A DNA stretch of 64,000 nt from Coraliomargarita_B sp036735565 (GTDB lineage Bacteria > Verrucomicrobiota > Verrucomicrobiia > Opitutales > Coraliomargaritaceae). The DNA is taken from NCBI GenBank assembly GCA_036735565.1, contig DAINOC010000004.1:3038-67037 (forward strand), read 5' to 3'. Shown piece by piece: positions 25,793 through 34,927 of the stretch; the stretch's first letter is position 1, and every line of letters starts with the position of its first letter. Under the pieces are notes generated by a model. That model had not been told where the DNA came from, ran no database searches, and saw only the letters and a list, made by a program, of their open reading frames with translations. The position numbers and the translations under genes are program-made.

Positions 25793-27547
25793 TCACACCG
25801 TCGGCACTCTACCCACCGCACGGAAGACCATCCAGGCGAGCGCGGGAAAAATCAGAAAATAGACCGCTGCGGAGAGCCCGGTGAGGGCGATGAGCAAGTA
25901 GCCGAAGACGCTGGCCAGCAGCATGGTGGTGAGGGCGTAGGGCAGTTGGGTTTTGACGTGGTGGAGGTGGTCGCTGCCGGTTGCGAGGGAGGAAAGCACC
26001 GTGGTATCGGAGATGGGGCTGCAATGATCGCCGAAGATGGCGCCGTCGAGCACGGCGGCGGCGGTGAGGATGAAGATGAGCATTTGCGTGGGGTCCTCTG
26101 CACCGAGTGCCCATGCGAAGGGGAGCATGATCGGGATCATCACGCCCATAGTGCCCCAGCTCGTGCCCATGGCAAAGGCCATGCCGGCGGCGAGCAGGAA
26201 GGTGAGCAGCGGCACGGCGGCGAGCGGGAGGCTGTCGCCGACGAGCGAGAGCAGGTAGTAGCTGGTGCCGAGGGACTCGCAGATGCTTTTCATGGCCCAT
26301 GCCATGGGGAGGATGAAGAGGGTGACGCCCAGCGTCGGCAGGGACCCGGCATAGGCGATGAGGGCATCCTTCGGCTTTAGTAGGCGCTGGGTGACGGGCA
26401 TGAGAATCGCCAGCACGCCCCCCATGACGGCGGCCCAGAAAAGCACCAGCGGCACGCCCGGCCCGCCTTCCGGGAGGTTCGGGTCATAGACCGTGATGCC
26501 GAAGATGTCGCGCAGGCCGCCGAGGCTGAGGAGGTCCGGGCTGATGCCGTCGCGCATCAATCGGCTCGAGCCCACGTAGAGGATGCCGCCGACTACGCCA
26601 AGCAGAACGGTAGCCAGCGGCAGGGCGGCATTGATCCAGCGGTGGGGGGTGCCCGCCGGTGGTTCGAGCCGTTCGGGATTCTCGCGCAGCAGGGGCCGCG
26701 CGTCGGGGGCGATCACCTGGCCGGTTCGCAGGGCCCGTTGCTCGGCTTTGAGCATCGGCCCGAAGTCGCGGGCGGTCAGGATGTGGACGGCGATAAACAT
26801 CAGGGTGCCCCAGCAGTAGAAGCGCATGGGCAGCATCTGTAGGAAGATCGCGTAGCCGCCGGTCTCCATGCCGAGCGACTGGGCCGTCGACCCGAGGAGC
26901 CAGACTTCGTAGGCGATCCAGCTGGAGACGACGGCGAGCCCGGCGATGGGGGCGGTGGTGGAGTCGACGAGGTAGGCCAGCTTCTCCCGCGAGATGCGGT
27001 AGCGGTCGGTCAGGCTGCGCATGGTCTGGCCGACTACGATGGTGTTGGAGTAGTCGTCGAAAAAGATCATCAACCCGGCCCCGAAGGTGGCGGCCTTGGC
27101 GGAGCGGGCGGAGCGCGCCAGCCGGGCGAACACTGCGACGAGGCCCTGGATGCCACCGCTCTTGTAGAGAACGTGGACCATCCCCACGAGGGTAAAGAGG
27201 AAGCCGAAGATATAGAGCGAGAACTGGCCGAGGACGTTGGCCAGCAGGAAATTTTGCAGGGCACCCGGGATGAAGACGAGGGGATTGAGCCCATAGTGCA
27301 GCAAGGCACCGGTGACGAAGGCCATGCTCAGCGCGGCCACCAGCGAGCGGAAACAGATCGCCAGCACCACCGCGACAAGTGGCGGCAGGAGGGCGGACCA
27401 GTGGCCCTTTCCCGGATCGATGCCCTCGGCCAGTGGCCCCGTGGGCAGAATGGCCAACAGGAAACAGATCAGGGCGAGGCTCCCCAAGGCGGTGGCCCAA
27501 CGTCGCGGGCTGCGCCAGAGGGCCGTGCGGTATGGCTCGGGATTCAT
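25793..27547 (-). CDS. NhaC-type Na+/H+ antiporter family protein
   Basis: A 584-residue inner-membrane transporter with about 12 spans. Typical family segments are LIFFDDYSNTIVVGQTMRSL, STTAPIAGLAVVSSWIAYEV, FAMGTSWGTMGVMIPI and FGDHCSPISDTTVLSSLATG. The ATG at 27547 (MNPEPYRTALW) is preferred; the frame upstream to 27658 is not protein-like. It may exchange Na+ for protons, fitting a marine or brackish life style, or move an organic acid. It is convergent with the metallopeptidase and divergent from the cupin gene. Confidence 0.88.
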   Translation of the reverse strand: MNPEPYRTALWRSPRRWATALGSLALICFLLAILPTGPLAEGIDPGKGHWSALLPPLVAVVLAICFRSLVAALSMAFVTGALLHYGLNPLVFIPGALQNFLLANVLGQFSLYIFGFLFTLVGMVHVLYKSGGIQGLVAVFARLARSARSAKAATFGAGLMIFFDDYSNTIVVGQTMRSLTDRYRISREKLAYLVDSTTAPIAGLAVVSSWIAYEVWLLGSTAQSLGMETGGYAIFLQMLPMRFYCWGTLMFIAVHILTARDFGPMLKAEQRALRTGQVIAPDARPLLRENPERLEPPAGTPHRWINAALPLATVLLGVVGGILYVGSSRLMRDGISPDLLSLGGLRDIFGITVYDPNLPEGGPGVPLVLFWAAVMGGVLAILMPVTQRLLKPKDALIAYAGSLPTLGVTLFILPMAWAMKSICESLGTSYYLLSLVGDSLPLAAVPLLTFLLAAGMAFAMGTSWGTMGVMIPIMLPFAWALGAEDPTQMLIFILTAAAVLDGAIFGDHCSPISDTTVLSSLATGSDHLHHVKTQLPYALTTMLLASVFGYLLIALTGLSAAVYFLIFPALAWMVFRAVGRVPTV

Positions 27548-27746
27548 GGGGAACCAGGATCGGTCGTTACGGGGGGGTGTCGGAGCGTTGGAGTGACAGG
27601 TGTATCGGAATGGGTTCGTATTTGACCGATTTTCACGAGTGAGCAAGAGCGATGCCATCCGGGCCCTTGGTTACCGGGAGTTACCGGGCCGCGCGAAATA
27701 TCCCTCTGTCGAATTTAGCTGGCGCGGTTCTAGCTAATCGGAGCTC

Positions 27747-28106
27747 ATGAAGATTGTAACGATCAGTGACTGTGAAGACTACGTGGCGGAGGACCATGCG
27801 GTGGCCAAGGAGTTTATGGGCCCGCGGAGTGGGGGACTGAAAAATCTGAGCATCGCCGAGATCACGATCCCGGCTGGGGTGACGGTGAAGAAGCACTGCC
27901 ACTTGGAGAGCGAGGAGACCTACCACATCGTCGCAGGCAACGGCATCATGCATCTGGACGGTATCGAGGCACCGATCAGCCCTGGGCAGGCGGTGGCGAT
28001 ATTGCCCGGGCAGTGGCACACCATCCACAACCCCAACGAGACGGATCTGCGGATGATCGTGACCTGCTCGCCACCCTGGAAATTCGAGGATCAGGTCTTT
28101 GAGTGA
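27747..28106 (+). CDS. Single-domain cupin protein
   Basis: A 119-residue beta-barrel protein with the cupin motifs KKHCHLESEETYHIVAG (metal-binding His, His, Glu) and LPGQWHTIHN (third His). It starts a plus-strand series of eight genes dedicated to late purine degradation and overlaps the transporter gene by 8 bp. Known ureidoglycine hydrolases are two-domain cupins of about twice this length, so this is not clearly AllE; it might be a small epimerase or hydrolase of a pathway intermediate. Confidence 0.8.
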   Translation: MKIVTISDCEDYVAEDHAVAKEFMGPRSGGLKNLSIAEITIPAGVTVKKHCHLESEETYHIVAGNGIMHLDGIEAPISPGQAVAILPGQWHTIHNPNETDLRMIVTCSPPWKFEDQVFE

Positions 28107-29037
28107 GGCGGGGGCAGTCGTCGCGCCCTCGCGTTGGCTGGGCATCGGGCTGGTAATTACCAGTGGTTGCTGTTGGGGTTTCCACGGGGTGTTGATCAAA
28201 TTCGGGCTGGGGATGGGCGCGTCCTTTTTGCAGGTCTTCTTTTTTGAGGTGCTCTTTGCCAGTTGCTTCTTTGGCCTGTTCTTCCGCAAGTTTTTCACCC
28301 CGGTGCGTCCGCGTGGCTGGTCCCAATGGTGGCGCATTCTGGCCATCGGGCTGGCGACCATCGGGGTGGGCACATTTTTGTTTATGTCGTTCAGCCTCGG
28401 GCCGGTGGCGATCCCGGCGACGCTGATGTTTCTCTATCTGCCGGTGGTTTACAGCTTCAGCGTGTTGTCGGGAAATCAGCCTTTCAGCGCGGTAAAGCTG
28501 GGGGCGATTTTGCTGATTCTGGTGGGGGCGGTGCTGACGACCGAGATACTATCGAGCCTGGATCAGCCCGGAGTGATCGGGGCCGCTCTCGCGGCAGCGG
28601 TGGCCTCGGCCAGCTACGCGGTGGTGTTCGTGCTTACGCCGGAAGTCGCGGCCTACACGACCCTGCCGTTCCGGTCTTTTGCGGTGTCCTTTCTGGGGGC
28701 GGTGGGTTGCGCGATAATCTTTCTCTGCGTGCCCTCGCTTTGGTTTCCGCTGGGGGAGAATAGCCTGCGCTTCGGGATGCTGGTGCTCTTTCTCGGAGTG
28801 ATCGGCCAGACGCTGCCCGTGGTGACGTTGATGAAGGGACTGCCCCTGACCGGCGGCAGTCTGGGCGGGGTGCTCGCCTCGGTGGAACTACCCATCGCGG
28901 TCTTCAGTGCGGCGATCCTTCTCGGGGAGTCGCTGCACCCTTTGAAAATTTTTGGCGTGGTTCTGGTGTTCTCCGGAATTGTGCTCTATAACTTTGCGGA
29001 CCAGTTGCGCCCCAGCTTGCGGGCAAAGTTTGTGTAA
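28099..29037 (+). CDS. EamA/DMT-superfamily transporter
   Basis: A 312-residue membrane protein with ten hydrophobic spans in two homologous halves, e.g. WLGIGLVITSGCCWGFHGVL at the start and GSLGGVLASVELPIAVFSAA near the end. It starts at TTG 28099, overlapping the cupin stop by 8 bp, which suggests coupling. Drug/metabolite transporters usually export small metabolites or amino acids. In this operon it could export or import a purine breakdown product; no specificity is visible. Confidence 0.85.
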   Translation: MSEAGAVVAPSRWLGIGLVITSGCCWGFHGVLIKFGLGMGASFLQVFFFEVLFASCFFGLFFRKFFTPVRPRGWSQWWRILAIGLATIGVGTFLFMSFSLGPVAIPATLMFLYLPVVYSFSVLSGNQPFSAVKLGAILLILVGAVLTTEILSSLDQPGVIGAALAAAVASASYAVVFVLTPEVAAYTTLPFRSFAVSFLGAVGCAIIFLCVPSLWFPLGENSLRFGMLVLFLGVIGQTLPVVTLMKGLPLTGGSLGGVLASVELPIAVFSAAILLGESLHPLKIFGVVLVFSGIVLYNFADQLRPSLRAKFV

Positions 29038-29039
29038 CG

Positions 29040-29564
29040 ATGACGAAATATACCCTGGAACAATTGAACGGTCTGCCGCCGGAAGCCTTCGTCGCGGCAC
29101 TCGCCGAAGTCTATGAGCACTCGCCCTGGGTGGTGGAGGCGGTGGTTGCGATGCGGCCCTTCACCTCGCTGGCTGCGTTGCAGGCCGCCTGTGAGGCCGT
29201 GCTGTATGCGGCGGACGAGGCAACGCAGGTCGCGCTGATCCGCGCCCACCCGGATCTCGCCGCCAAGCTCGAGCAGATTCAGGCGCTGACGGACTTCTCC
29301 CAGAAGGAGCAGGCGCGCGCGGGATTTGCGGCCCTGCCCGAGGCAACGCTGGAGACCATGCGGGCAGCGCTGGCCGACTACCGTGAGCGCTTCGGACATC
29401 CTTTCATCCTTTGCGTGACGGAGCATCCGGCTGGTGAGGTGTTGCCGATCCTTCAGGTCCGTCTCAACGGGACTCCCGCGGCTGAGCGGCAGGCCTGCCT
29501 CTTTCAAATCGCGCGGATCGGTTGGCACCGGATTTGCAGCCTGGTCAGTGCAGAAACGACTTGA
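29040..29564 (+). CDS. uraD: 2-oxo-4-hydroxy-4-carboxy-5-ureidoimidazoline decarboxylase
   Basis: Decarboxylates OHCU to S-allantoin, the third step after urate oxidation. The 174-residue helical protein has the family motifs LIRAHPDLAAKL, the central FSQKEQARAGF, and FGHPFILCVTEHPAGEVL. It starts 2 bp after the transporter gene and is followed, after a repeat-bearing gap, by the HIU hydrolase. Length and motifs are normal. Confidence 0.92.
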   Translation: MTKYTLEQLNGLPPEAFVAALAEVYEHSPWVVEAVVAMRPFTSLAALQAACEAVLYAADEATQVALIRAHPDLAAKLEQIQALTDFSQKEQARAGFAALPEATLETMRAALADYRERFGHPFILCVTEHPAGEVLPILQVRLNGTPAAERQACLFQIARIGWHRICSLVSAETT

Positions 29565-29605
29565 GGTAAAGGGATGCAATTCCTCGTCACGATCTGATTT
29601 CTCAA

Positions 29606-29700
29606 TCTTACTCTTAATCCTAAACTATCTCTGGAAAACCATGGATTGTATCTACAGCCGCTTTGGGGATTACGAGTCGCATTAGGATTAAGATTTAGAA
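29606..29700. repeat. TAATCC/GGATTA inverted repeat between uraD and uraH
   Basis: CTTAATCCTAA (29613-29623) is the exact reverse complement of TTAGGATTAAG (29682-29692). The surrounding bases are made of degenerate hexamers of the type CTTAATC and GATTAC. A related, longer element lies at 35641-35732. It is the only sizeable gap (163 bp) inside the operon, so it may cause partial termination or carry an internal promoter. Confidence 0.6.
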
Positions 29701-29727
29701 GCGTTATCAACCTCAACTTTCAAAAAT

Positions 29728-30084
29728 ATGACGGCAAAACTCAGCACGCACATTCTCGATACCTATCATGGTGGACCGGCCGGGGGGGTGGCCTATCGCC
29801 TGGACTTCAGGGACGCAACTGGCGAATGGCGCTGCCTCAGCGAGGGCTCGACCAATGCCGACGGCCGCACGGACGCCCCTTTGTTGAGCGGTGATGCCTT
29901 AGCGACCGGCACCTACCGGTTGAGCTTTCAGATCGGGGCCTACTTCAGCGGCCGGGGACTGGCGCTGCCCGAGCCGCCCTTTCTTGATGAGGTTGTCCTG
30001 CAGGTTAACCTTCAGGCCGGGGCGAGCTACCACGTGCCGCTCCTGACCTCGCCATGGAGCTACTCCACCTACCGCGGCAGCTGA
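29728..30084 (+). CDS. uraH: 5-hydroxyisourate hydrolase (transthyretin-like)
   Basis: Hydrolyses 5-hydroxyisourate to OHCU. The 118-residue protein starts with KLSTHILDTYHGGPAGGVAY and ends with YHVPLLTSPWSYSTYRGS; the C-terminal YRGS tetrapeptide and the conserved His and Arg residues are the mark of this family as opposed to hormone-binding transthyretin. It lies 1 bp before the allantoate amidohydrolase gene. No secretion signal is present, so it is cytosolic. Confidence 0.95.
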   Translation: MTAKLSTHILDTYHGGPAGGVAYRLDFRDATGEWRCLSEGSTNADGRTDAPLLSGDALATGTYRLSFQIGAYFSGRGLALPEPPFLDEVVLQVNLQAGASYHVPLLTSPWSYSTYRGS

Positions 30085-30085
30085 T

Positions 30086-31339
30086 ATGGATCTCGAAACC
30101 GCAGTGCAGGCAGCGGGCAGTCGTCTACTGGATCGGCTGCGCTATCTGAAGACCGTCTCCAGCAGCAAGGAGTGCCTGGAGCGGATCCTCTTTTCGCCGG
30201 CGGCCGAGGAGGCGGCTTTCCATATAAAGGGCTGGATGGAGTCGGCGGGTCTTGAAGTCAACGAGGATGTATTGACCAATCTGTCCGGGCGATTGAGAGC
30301 TCCGGGGAGCTCTCCGGAGCGTCCCTGTATCCACTTGGGCTCGCATTATGATACGGTAGTGAATGCCGGTGCCTTCGACGGCACGCTGGGGGTGTTAATC
30401 GCGCTTGGCGTGGTCGAGGCCCTGCAGGCGGCTGGCCAACCGTTGCGGCATGATCTGATGGCTCATGCGTTTTGTGATGAGGAGGGCGTGCGTTTCCACA
30501 CCACCTTCCTCGGCAGTGCGACGGTGAGCGGACAGTTTGAGGCGTCCTGGCTGCACGTGACCGACGAGGGTGGCAAAACGCTCGGCGAGTGGATCATCGA
30601 CCGCGGCGACACCATCGATGAGCTGCTTCAAGCCGAACCGTTGATTCGTCCGCAGGACCGTTTTCTGGAGGCGCACATTGAGCAGGGCCCGGTGCTGGAA
30701 TCGATGGGCATCCCGCTGGGGGCCTTTAGCCGCATCGCGGCGCAGATGCGGGCGGAGGTGCAGTTGATCGGAAAGGCCGGGCACGCCGGGACGACGCCGG
30801 CGCGTCTGCGCAGAGATCCGCTGCCGGTGGCCTGCGAAATGGTCCAGGCTGTCGATGCGCTCTGCAAGAGTGACGAGCGAATCCGGGCCACGGTGGGGCA
30901 CTTTGAGGTGCGACCGAACGCCTCGAATGTTATCCCCGGGGAGGTCCGCTTTACCATCGATCTGCGGCGGCCGCACCAGCGCGGGCTGGACCTTTCGCGG
31001 CAGGCGCTTGTGGAGACTCTGGGGGCAATTGCCCGCCGCAGCGATTTGGAGTATCACTATCGGGAGGTGCATCAGGCAGCGGACGTGGCTTGCGATGAAG
31101 CGTTGACTCGTTTGCTGCGCTGTCACTCGGAGACCTATCAGTCAAAGTCGGTGGCGCTCTTCAGTGGGGCGGGTCACGACAGTATGAAGATAGCCAGCGT
31201 CTGCCCGGTCGGGCTTTTGGCGGTGCGTTGCCGCGACGGGCTGAGTCACCACCCTGACGAGCATTGCAGTGATGACGATTGTCTGGTCGCCTTGCGAACG
31301 ATGCTGGATAGTGTGATCGAACTGGACGGGATTTTGTAG
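30086..31339 (+). CDS. allC: Allantoate amidohydrolase (M20 family)
   Basis: A 417-residue metal-dependent amidohydrolase of the hydantoinase/carbamoylase branch of M20 peptidases. Metal motifs are HLGSHYDTVVNAGAFDGTLG, AFCDEEGVRF, HIEQGPVLES and the late GAGHDSMKIA; the dimerisation insert is between. In this context it should convert allantoate to ureidoglycine, CO2 and ammonia, delivering the substrate for the upstream PucG-type enzyme. A beta-ureidopropionase or N-carbamoylase activity is possible from sequence alone. Confidence 0.87.
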   Translation: MDLETAVQAAGSRLLDRLRYLKTVSSSKECLERILFSPAAEEAAFHIKGWMESAGLEVNEDVLTNLSGRLRAPGSSPERPCIHLGSHYDTVVNAGAFDGTLGVLIALGVVEALQAAGQPLRHDLMAHAFCDEEGVRFHTTFLGSATVSGQFEASWLHVTDEGGKTLGEWIIDRGDTIDELLQAEPLIRPQDRFLEAHIEQGPVLESMGIPLGAFSRIAAQMRAEVQLIGKAGHAGTTPARLRRDPLPVACEMVQAVDALCKSDERIRATVGHFEVRPNASNVIPGEVRFTIDLRRPHQRGLDLSRQALVETLGAIARRSDLEYHYREVHQAADVACDEALTRLLRCHSETYQSKSVALFSGAGHDSMKIASVCPVGLLAVRCRDGLSHHPDEHCSDDDCLVALRTMLDSVIELDGIL

Positions 31340-31342
31340 ACG

Positions 31343-32695
31343 ATGCTGACGTTATTTAAAAACCTGCAACGACTCGGCGGCTCGGGATGGCAGTCAGGCG
31401 AGCTGGTGGTCGAAGACGGCAAGGTTGCGGGTTTTGCCTCGGGCAGTGATCCGGTGGATGCGGTGGTCGACTGTGGCGATGCGTATCTGTTTCCGGGAGC
31501 GGTGGACCTTCATGTTCATTTCAATGAGCCCGGACGCACCCACTGGGAGGGCTTTGCCACCGGCACGCTTGCGGCGGCTGCCGGAGGCATCACCTACGTG
31601 GCGGACATGCCGCTCAATTGCATCCCATCGACGACGACGGTGGAGGCTTTCCGCGCCAAGCTTGAGGCGGTGGCACCACTGGCCCGGGTCGATTTCGGGC
31701 TATGGGGTGGGGTGGTGCCGGGCAACGCCGGGGCATTGCCCGCGCTCGCAGCAGCAGGGGTGATGGGCTTTAAGGCCTTCATGTCGCCCAGCGGCACGGA
31801 GGAATTTGGCAACTCGGACCTGGCGACCTTGCAGGAGGCGATGCGCCAGATCGCGCCGACGGGGTTGCGACTGGCGCTGCATGCGGAGGATCCGGTGGTG
31901 TTGGGCCCGGCAGCGGCGCGGCTCCAGCATCCATCGACCCCGGAGGATTGGCTGGCCTCGCGGCCGGTGGAGGCGGAGATCCGTGCGGTCCGCATCGCGG
32001 CGGAGCTCTCGCGAAGCACCGGATGCCCGATTACCATTGTCCATGTCAGCGCACCCGAGGTGCTGGCGGTGATCCATGAGGCACGGGCCGGTGGCGTCGA
32101 CATCATCTGCGAGACTTGCCCGCACTATTTGCTGCTCAGCTCGGAGGACGCGGCGGCGATTGGCCCTGCGGCGAAGTGTGCGCCGCCGCTGCGTCTGCGG
32201 GCGACCCGTGATGCGCTGCTGAATCGATTATTTGCCGGTGAAATCGACACCATCGGCTCGGATCACTCGCCGAGCCCACCCGAGTTGAAGTCGGGTCGCT
32301 CCTTTTACGATGCCTGGGGGGGTATAGCCGGGATTCAGCACGGTTTACCGCTGCTGATCGACCGTATCGGGATTAAGGATACGAAGAAACTGCAGGCCCT
32401 GAAAAAGGCCTTCGCCGAGACCCCGGCCCGGCTGGTCGGCTGTCCGGCGAAGGGCTGTCTGGCAGTCGGCGATGATGCGGACTTCTTTTTGATGACGGCA
32501 TCGCCGCAGGCAAGCGAGGTGCCGACCGGCGAGCTGCTCCAGCGGCATGGGAGTTCGGCCTACCTTGGTCAGCGCCGCCAGGTCTGCGTTGTCGGCACCT
32601 GGCTGCGGGGGCAGCCGGTGATTCGTGATGGTGAACCCGCAGGCACGGCAAAGGGTCGCTTTATTCCCGGAATCGCTTACGAAGGAGGACTATGA
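31343..32695 (+). CDS. allB: Allantoinase
   Basis: Opens the allantoin ring to give allantoate. The 450-residue cyclic amidohydrolase has the metal motif DLHVHFNEPGRTHWEGF, the lysine segment GFKAFMSPSG, the CETCPHYLLLSSED motif and the final IGSDHSPSP. These are characteristic of AllB within the dihydroorotase/hydantoinase family. It starts 3 bp after allC and overlaps the amidase gene by 4 bp. Confidence 0.93.
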   Translation: MLTLFKNLQRLGGSGWQSGELVVEDGKVAGFASGSDPVDAVVDCGDAYLFPGAVDLHVHFNEPGRTHWEGFATGTLAAAAGGITYVADMPLNCIPSTTTVEAFRAKLEAVAPLARVDFGLWGGVVPGNAGALPALAAAGVMGFKAFMSPSGTEEFGNSDLATLQEAMRQIAPTGLRLALHAEDPVVLGPAAARLQHPSTPEDWLASRPVEAEIRAVRIAAELSRSTGCPITIVHVSAPEVLAVIHEARAGGVDIICETCPHYLLLSSEDAAAIGPAAKCAPPLRLRATRDALLNRLFAGEIDTIGSDHSPSPPELKSGRSFYDAWGGIAGIQHGLPLLIDRIGIKDTKKLQALKKAFAETPARLVGCPAKGCLAVGDDADFFLMTASPQASEVPTGELLQRHGSSAYLGQRRQVCVVGTWLRGQPVIRDGEPAGTAKGRFIPGIAYEGGL

Positions 32696-33939
32696 GAGGA
32701 AGCACGATCAATGAATGGCAGGCGCTCGCCGACGGCGACGCGGAAAAGTGGGGCGCGGAAATCCGCGCGCAGTTGGATGCTTGTGCCGCTCAGACCGGGC
32801 GATCGGTGATCAGTGCGTCTCTGGCCGATACGTTGGATCCCGGGGTGGGGCCTTTGGCAGGGGTGCCCTTTGCGGTGAAGGAACTGTTTGATGTGAAGGG
32901 CGTGCCCACACATAGCTCTTCGATGCTTCCAGAGCTGTTGGCACAACCGGCGGCCGGGCAATCCGAGTTGGTTGATTATCTGGCGACCCTTGGCGGGAGT
33001 TGCGTGGCGAAGGCCCAGATGAATGAATTTGCCTATGGGCTCTCGGGAGAGAATCTGCACTACGGCGACTGCCCGCATCCGCGGCTTGCCGGTTGCCTGA
33101 GTGGTGGTTCGAGCAGCGGTTCGGCCCACCTCGTGGCAGGGGGTTACCTGCCGCTGGCCTTTGGGACGGATACGGGGGGGTCCATTCGCCTTCCTGCTGC
33201 CTGGTGTGGACTTTATGGGATTCGCTGGAGCCCGGGGTTTTTCATGAAGGGTGGGTTTCCGCTTGCACCGAGTTTTGATGCCCTCGGTTGGTTTACCCGC
33301 ACGCCCGGGGAGATGGGGCAGGTGCTACGGGCCTGGTTTGCGGTCGGGGATGAGGAAGCACCTGTCGAGCCGAAGGGCGGCTGCCTGCTCCCCAGGGAGT
33401 TATTACTGGCGGAGACGGCGGAGGCGTTACAAGCGGCGATTGCCGGGCTCGGGTTGTCGAGTGGTGCGGCCGAGGCCGAGCTGGGGAGTCGGTTGGGGGA
33501 CTGTCAGAAAGCCTTTAACGTGCTCCAGAGCCGGGAAGCGTATGCGATCCACCGCGAATGGCTGGCGGCGTATCCGGAATTGTATGACCCGGCGGTGAAG
33601 CAGCGGATCGAGCGTGCGCTGACCTGGACACCTGCTGAGGTTGAAGAAGCCACCGCCGTTCGTGCGTGGGTGCAGCAGTGGTTTGCGGACTATTTTGAGA
33701 CGCAGGACTATCTCGTCATGCCGGTTTGCCCGGGCGCTTCGATCCCTCCCGCGAAGGCAACGCCCGAGCTGCGAGAAAATACCCTCCGGCTGACCAGTCC
33801 GGCGAGCCTCGCGCAACGGCCTGCCCTCACCGTGCCGGTCTGGCTCGATGATCAGCGTTCTGTTGGATTGCAGTTTATCTTTAAGGACACCGCCCCCGAG
33901 GTTCCGCTTGCCCTGCTTTCATCATGCCGACTTTCCTGA
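32692..33939 (+). CDS. Amidase-signature family hydrolase
   Basis: The 415-residue protein has the Ser-cisSer-Lys triad region of amidase-signature enzymes: lysine in PFAVKELFDVKG (about K62), GGSSSGSAHLVAGG (near residue 139), and TDTGGSIRLPAAWCGLYGIR. It is short for the family and has no extra C-terminal domain, so it is not a full-length allophanate hydrolase. Its 4-bp overlap with allB and place at the end of the pathway suggest action on a late ureido or amide intermediate such as oxamate, oxalurate or allophanate (inference). Confidence 0.85.
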   Translation: MRGSTINEWQALADGDAEKWGAEIRAQLDACAAQTGRSVISASLADTLDPGVGPLAGVPFAVKELFDVKGVPTHSSSMLPELLAQPAAGQSELVDYLATLGGSCVAKAQMNEFAYGLSGENLHYGDCPHPRLAGCLSGGSSSGSAHLVAGGYLPLAFGTDTGGSIRLPAAWCGLYGIRWSPGFFMKGGFPLAPSFDALGWFTRTPGEMGQVLRAWFAVGDEEAPVEPKGGCLLPRELLLAETAEALQAAIAGLGLSSGAAEAELGSRLGDCQKAFNVLQSREAYAIHREWLAAYPELYDPAVKQRIERALTWTPAEVEEATAVRAWVQQWFADYFETQDYLVMPVCPGASIPPAKATPELRENTLRLTSPASLAQRPALTVPVWLDDQRSVGLQFIFKDTAPEVPLALLSSCRLS

Positions 33940-34907
33940 AAAAACACGCCTTCACGTTATGGCTGCTCGTCGCGGTGGTCCTGGCGATCCTCTTTCCCGG
34001 GCCGGGGACAAAGGGCGGCTTTTTCTACCCGGAGCTGACTACGAAGCTGGGCGTTTGGCTGATCTTCTTTTTGCAGGGGCTAGGACTGCCCACCAGCGAA
34101 TTGGCGGCCGGGTATAAGCCCAAGCGTTTGCATGGTTTCGTGCTTTCCTGGAACTATCTGTTGTTTCCGCTGGTGGTCGGGCTGCTTGCCTGGCCGCTCT
34201 CCTTGCTGCTGGAGAAGGACCTCGTGCTCGGGTTTTGGCTGCTCGCCATCATGCCGACGACGGTCTCGTCGGCCGTCGTTTTTTCCACGGTCTCCGGTGG
34301 CAACACCTCGAATGCGATTTTCTCTACGGTGTTTTCCAACCTGCTTTCGATCCTGCTTGTCCCGGCGATCGCAGTGGCCTATCTGGCGGCGGAGACCGAG
34401 GCGGCGGTATCCCTGATACCGCTTTTTCGGACGCTCTTTCTGCTGATTGTGCTGCCACTCATCCTCGGTCAGATCGTGCGGAAGGTCGTGCCGGTCAGGG
34501 CGGCCGCCGTGGCCGGAAAGACAAAGCCACTGGGTAACTGGATCATTCTCTTCATCGTGCACTGCGCGTTTGCGGGGAGTGTGAGCTCGGGATTTCTAGA
34601 TGGGTTCAGCGCGGGTTCCATCTTTGCCGTGATCGGCAGCACGGTCGGCATCCTCCTGCTGGTGAGTGCGCTGGTGTGGTTCAGTTCGGCATGGCTGGGC
34701 ATCGGGCGAGCGCCGCGGATCAGCGGATTCTTTTGTGCGAGTCAAAAGTCGCTGGCCACTGGTCTCCCTCTGGCCACCTCAATCCTGGCGGCCGCGCCGG
34801 GTGTGGTTGATGCTGCTGCGGTCTTGATCCCCTTGATGGTCTATCACCCCGCGCAGCTCGTCCTCGCAGGGGTGCTATCGGGACGATGGGCGAAGCGGCA
34901 GGATTGA
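33924..34907 (+). CDS. SBF-family (bile acid:sodium symporter-like) transporter
   Basis: A 327-residue membrane protein with about ten spans of the BASS/YfeH type: FLQGLGLPTSELAAGYK, LAIMPTTVSSAVVFSTVSGG and FFCASQKSLATGLPLATSIL are the recognisable conserved segments. It overlaps the amidase gene by 16 bp and closes the operon. The YfeH branch has largely unknown substrates; here a carboxylate formed in purine breakdown is plausible. It is convergent with the following minus-strand gene at 20 bp. Confidence 0.85.
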   Translation: MPTFLKKHAFTLWLLVAVVLAILFPGPGTKGGFFYPELTTKLGVWLIFFLQGLGLPTSELAAGYKPKRLHGFVLSWNYLLFPLVVGLLAWPLSLLLEKDLVLGFWLLAIMPTTVSSAVVFSTVSGGNTSNAIFSTVFSNLLSILLVPAIAVAYLAAETEAAVSLIPLFRTLFLLIVLPLILGQIVRKVVPVRAAAVAGKTKPLGNWIILFIVHCAFAGSVSSGFLDGFSAGSIFAVIGSTVGILLLVSALVWFSSAWLGIGRAPRISGFFCASQKSLATGLPLATSILAAAPGVVDAAAVLIPLMVYHPAQLVLAGVLSGRWAKRQD

Positions 34908-34927
34908 GGCCGCCGGGGGGCAGCGGC

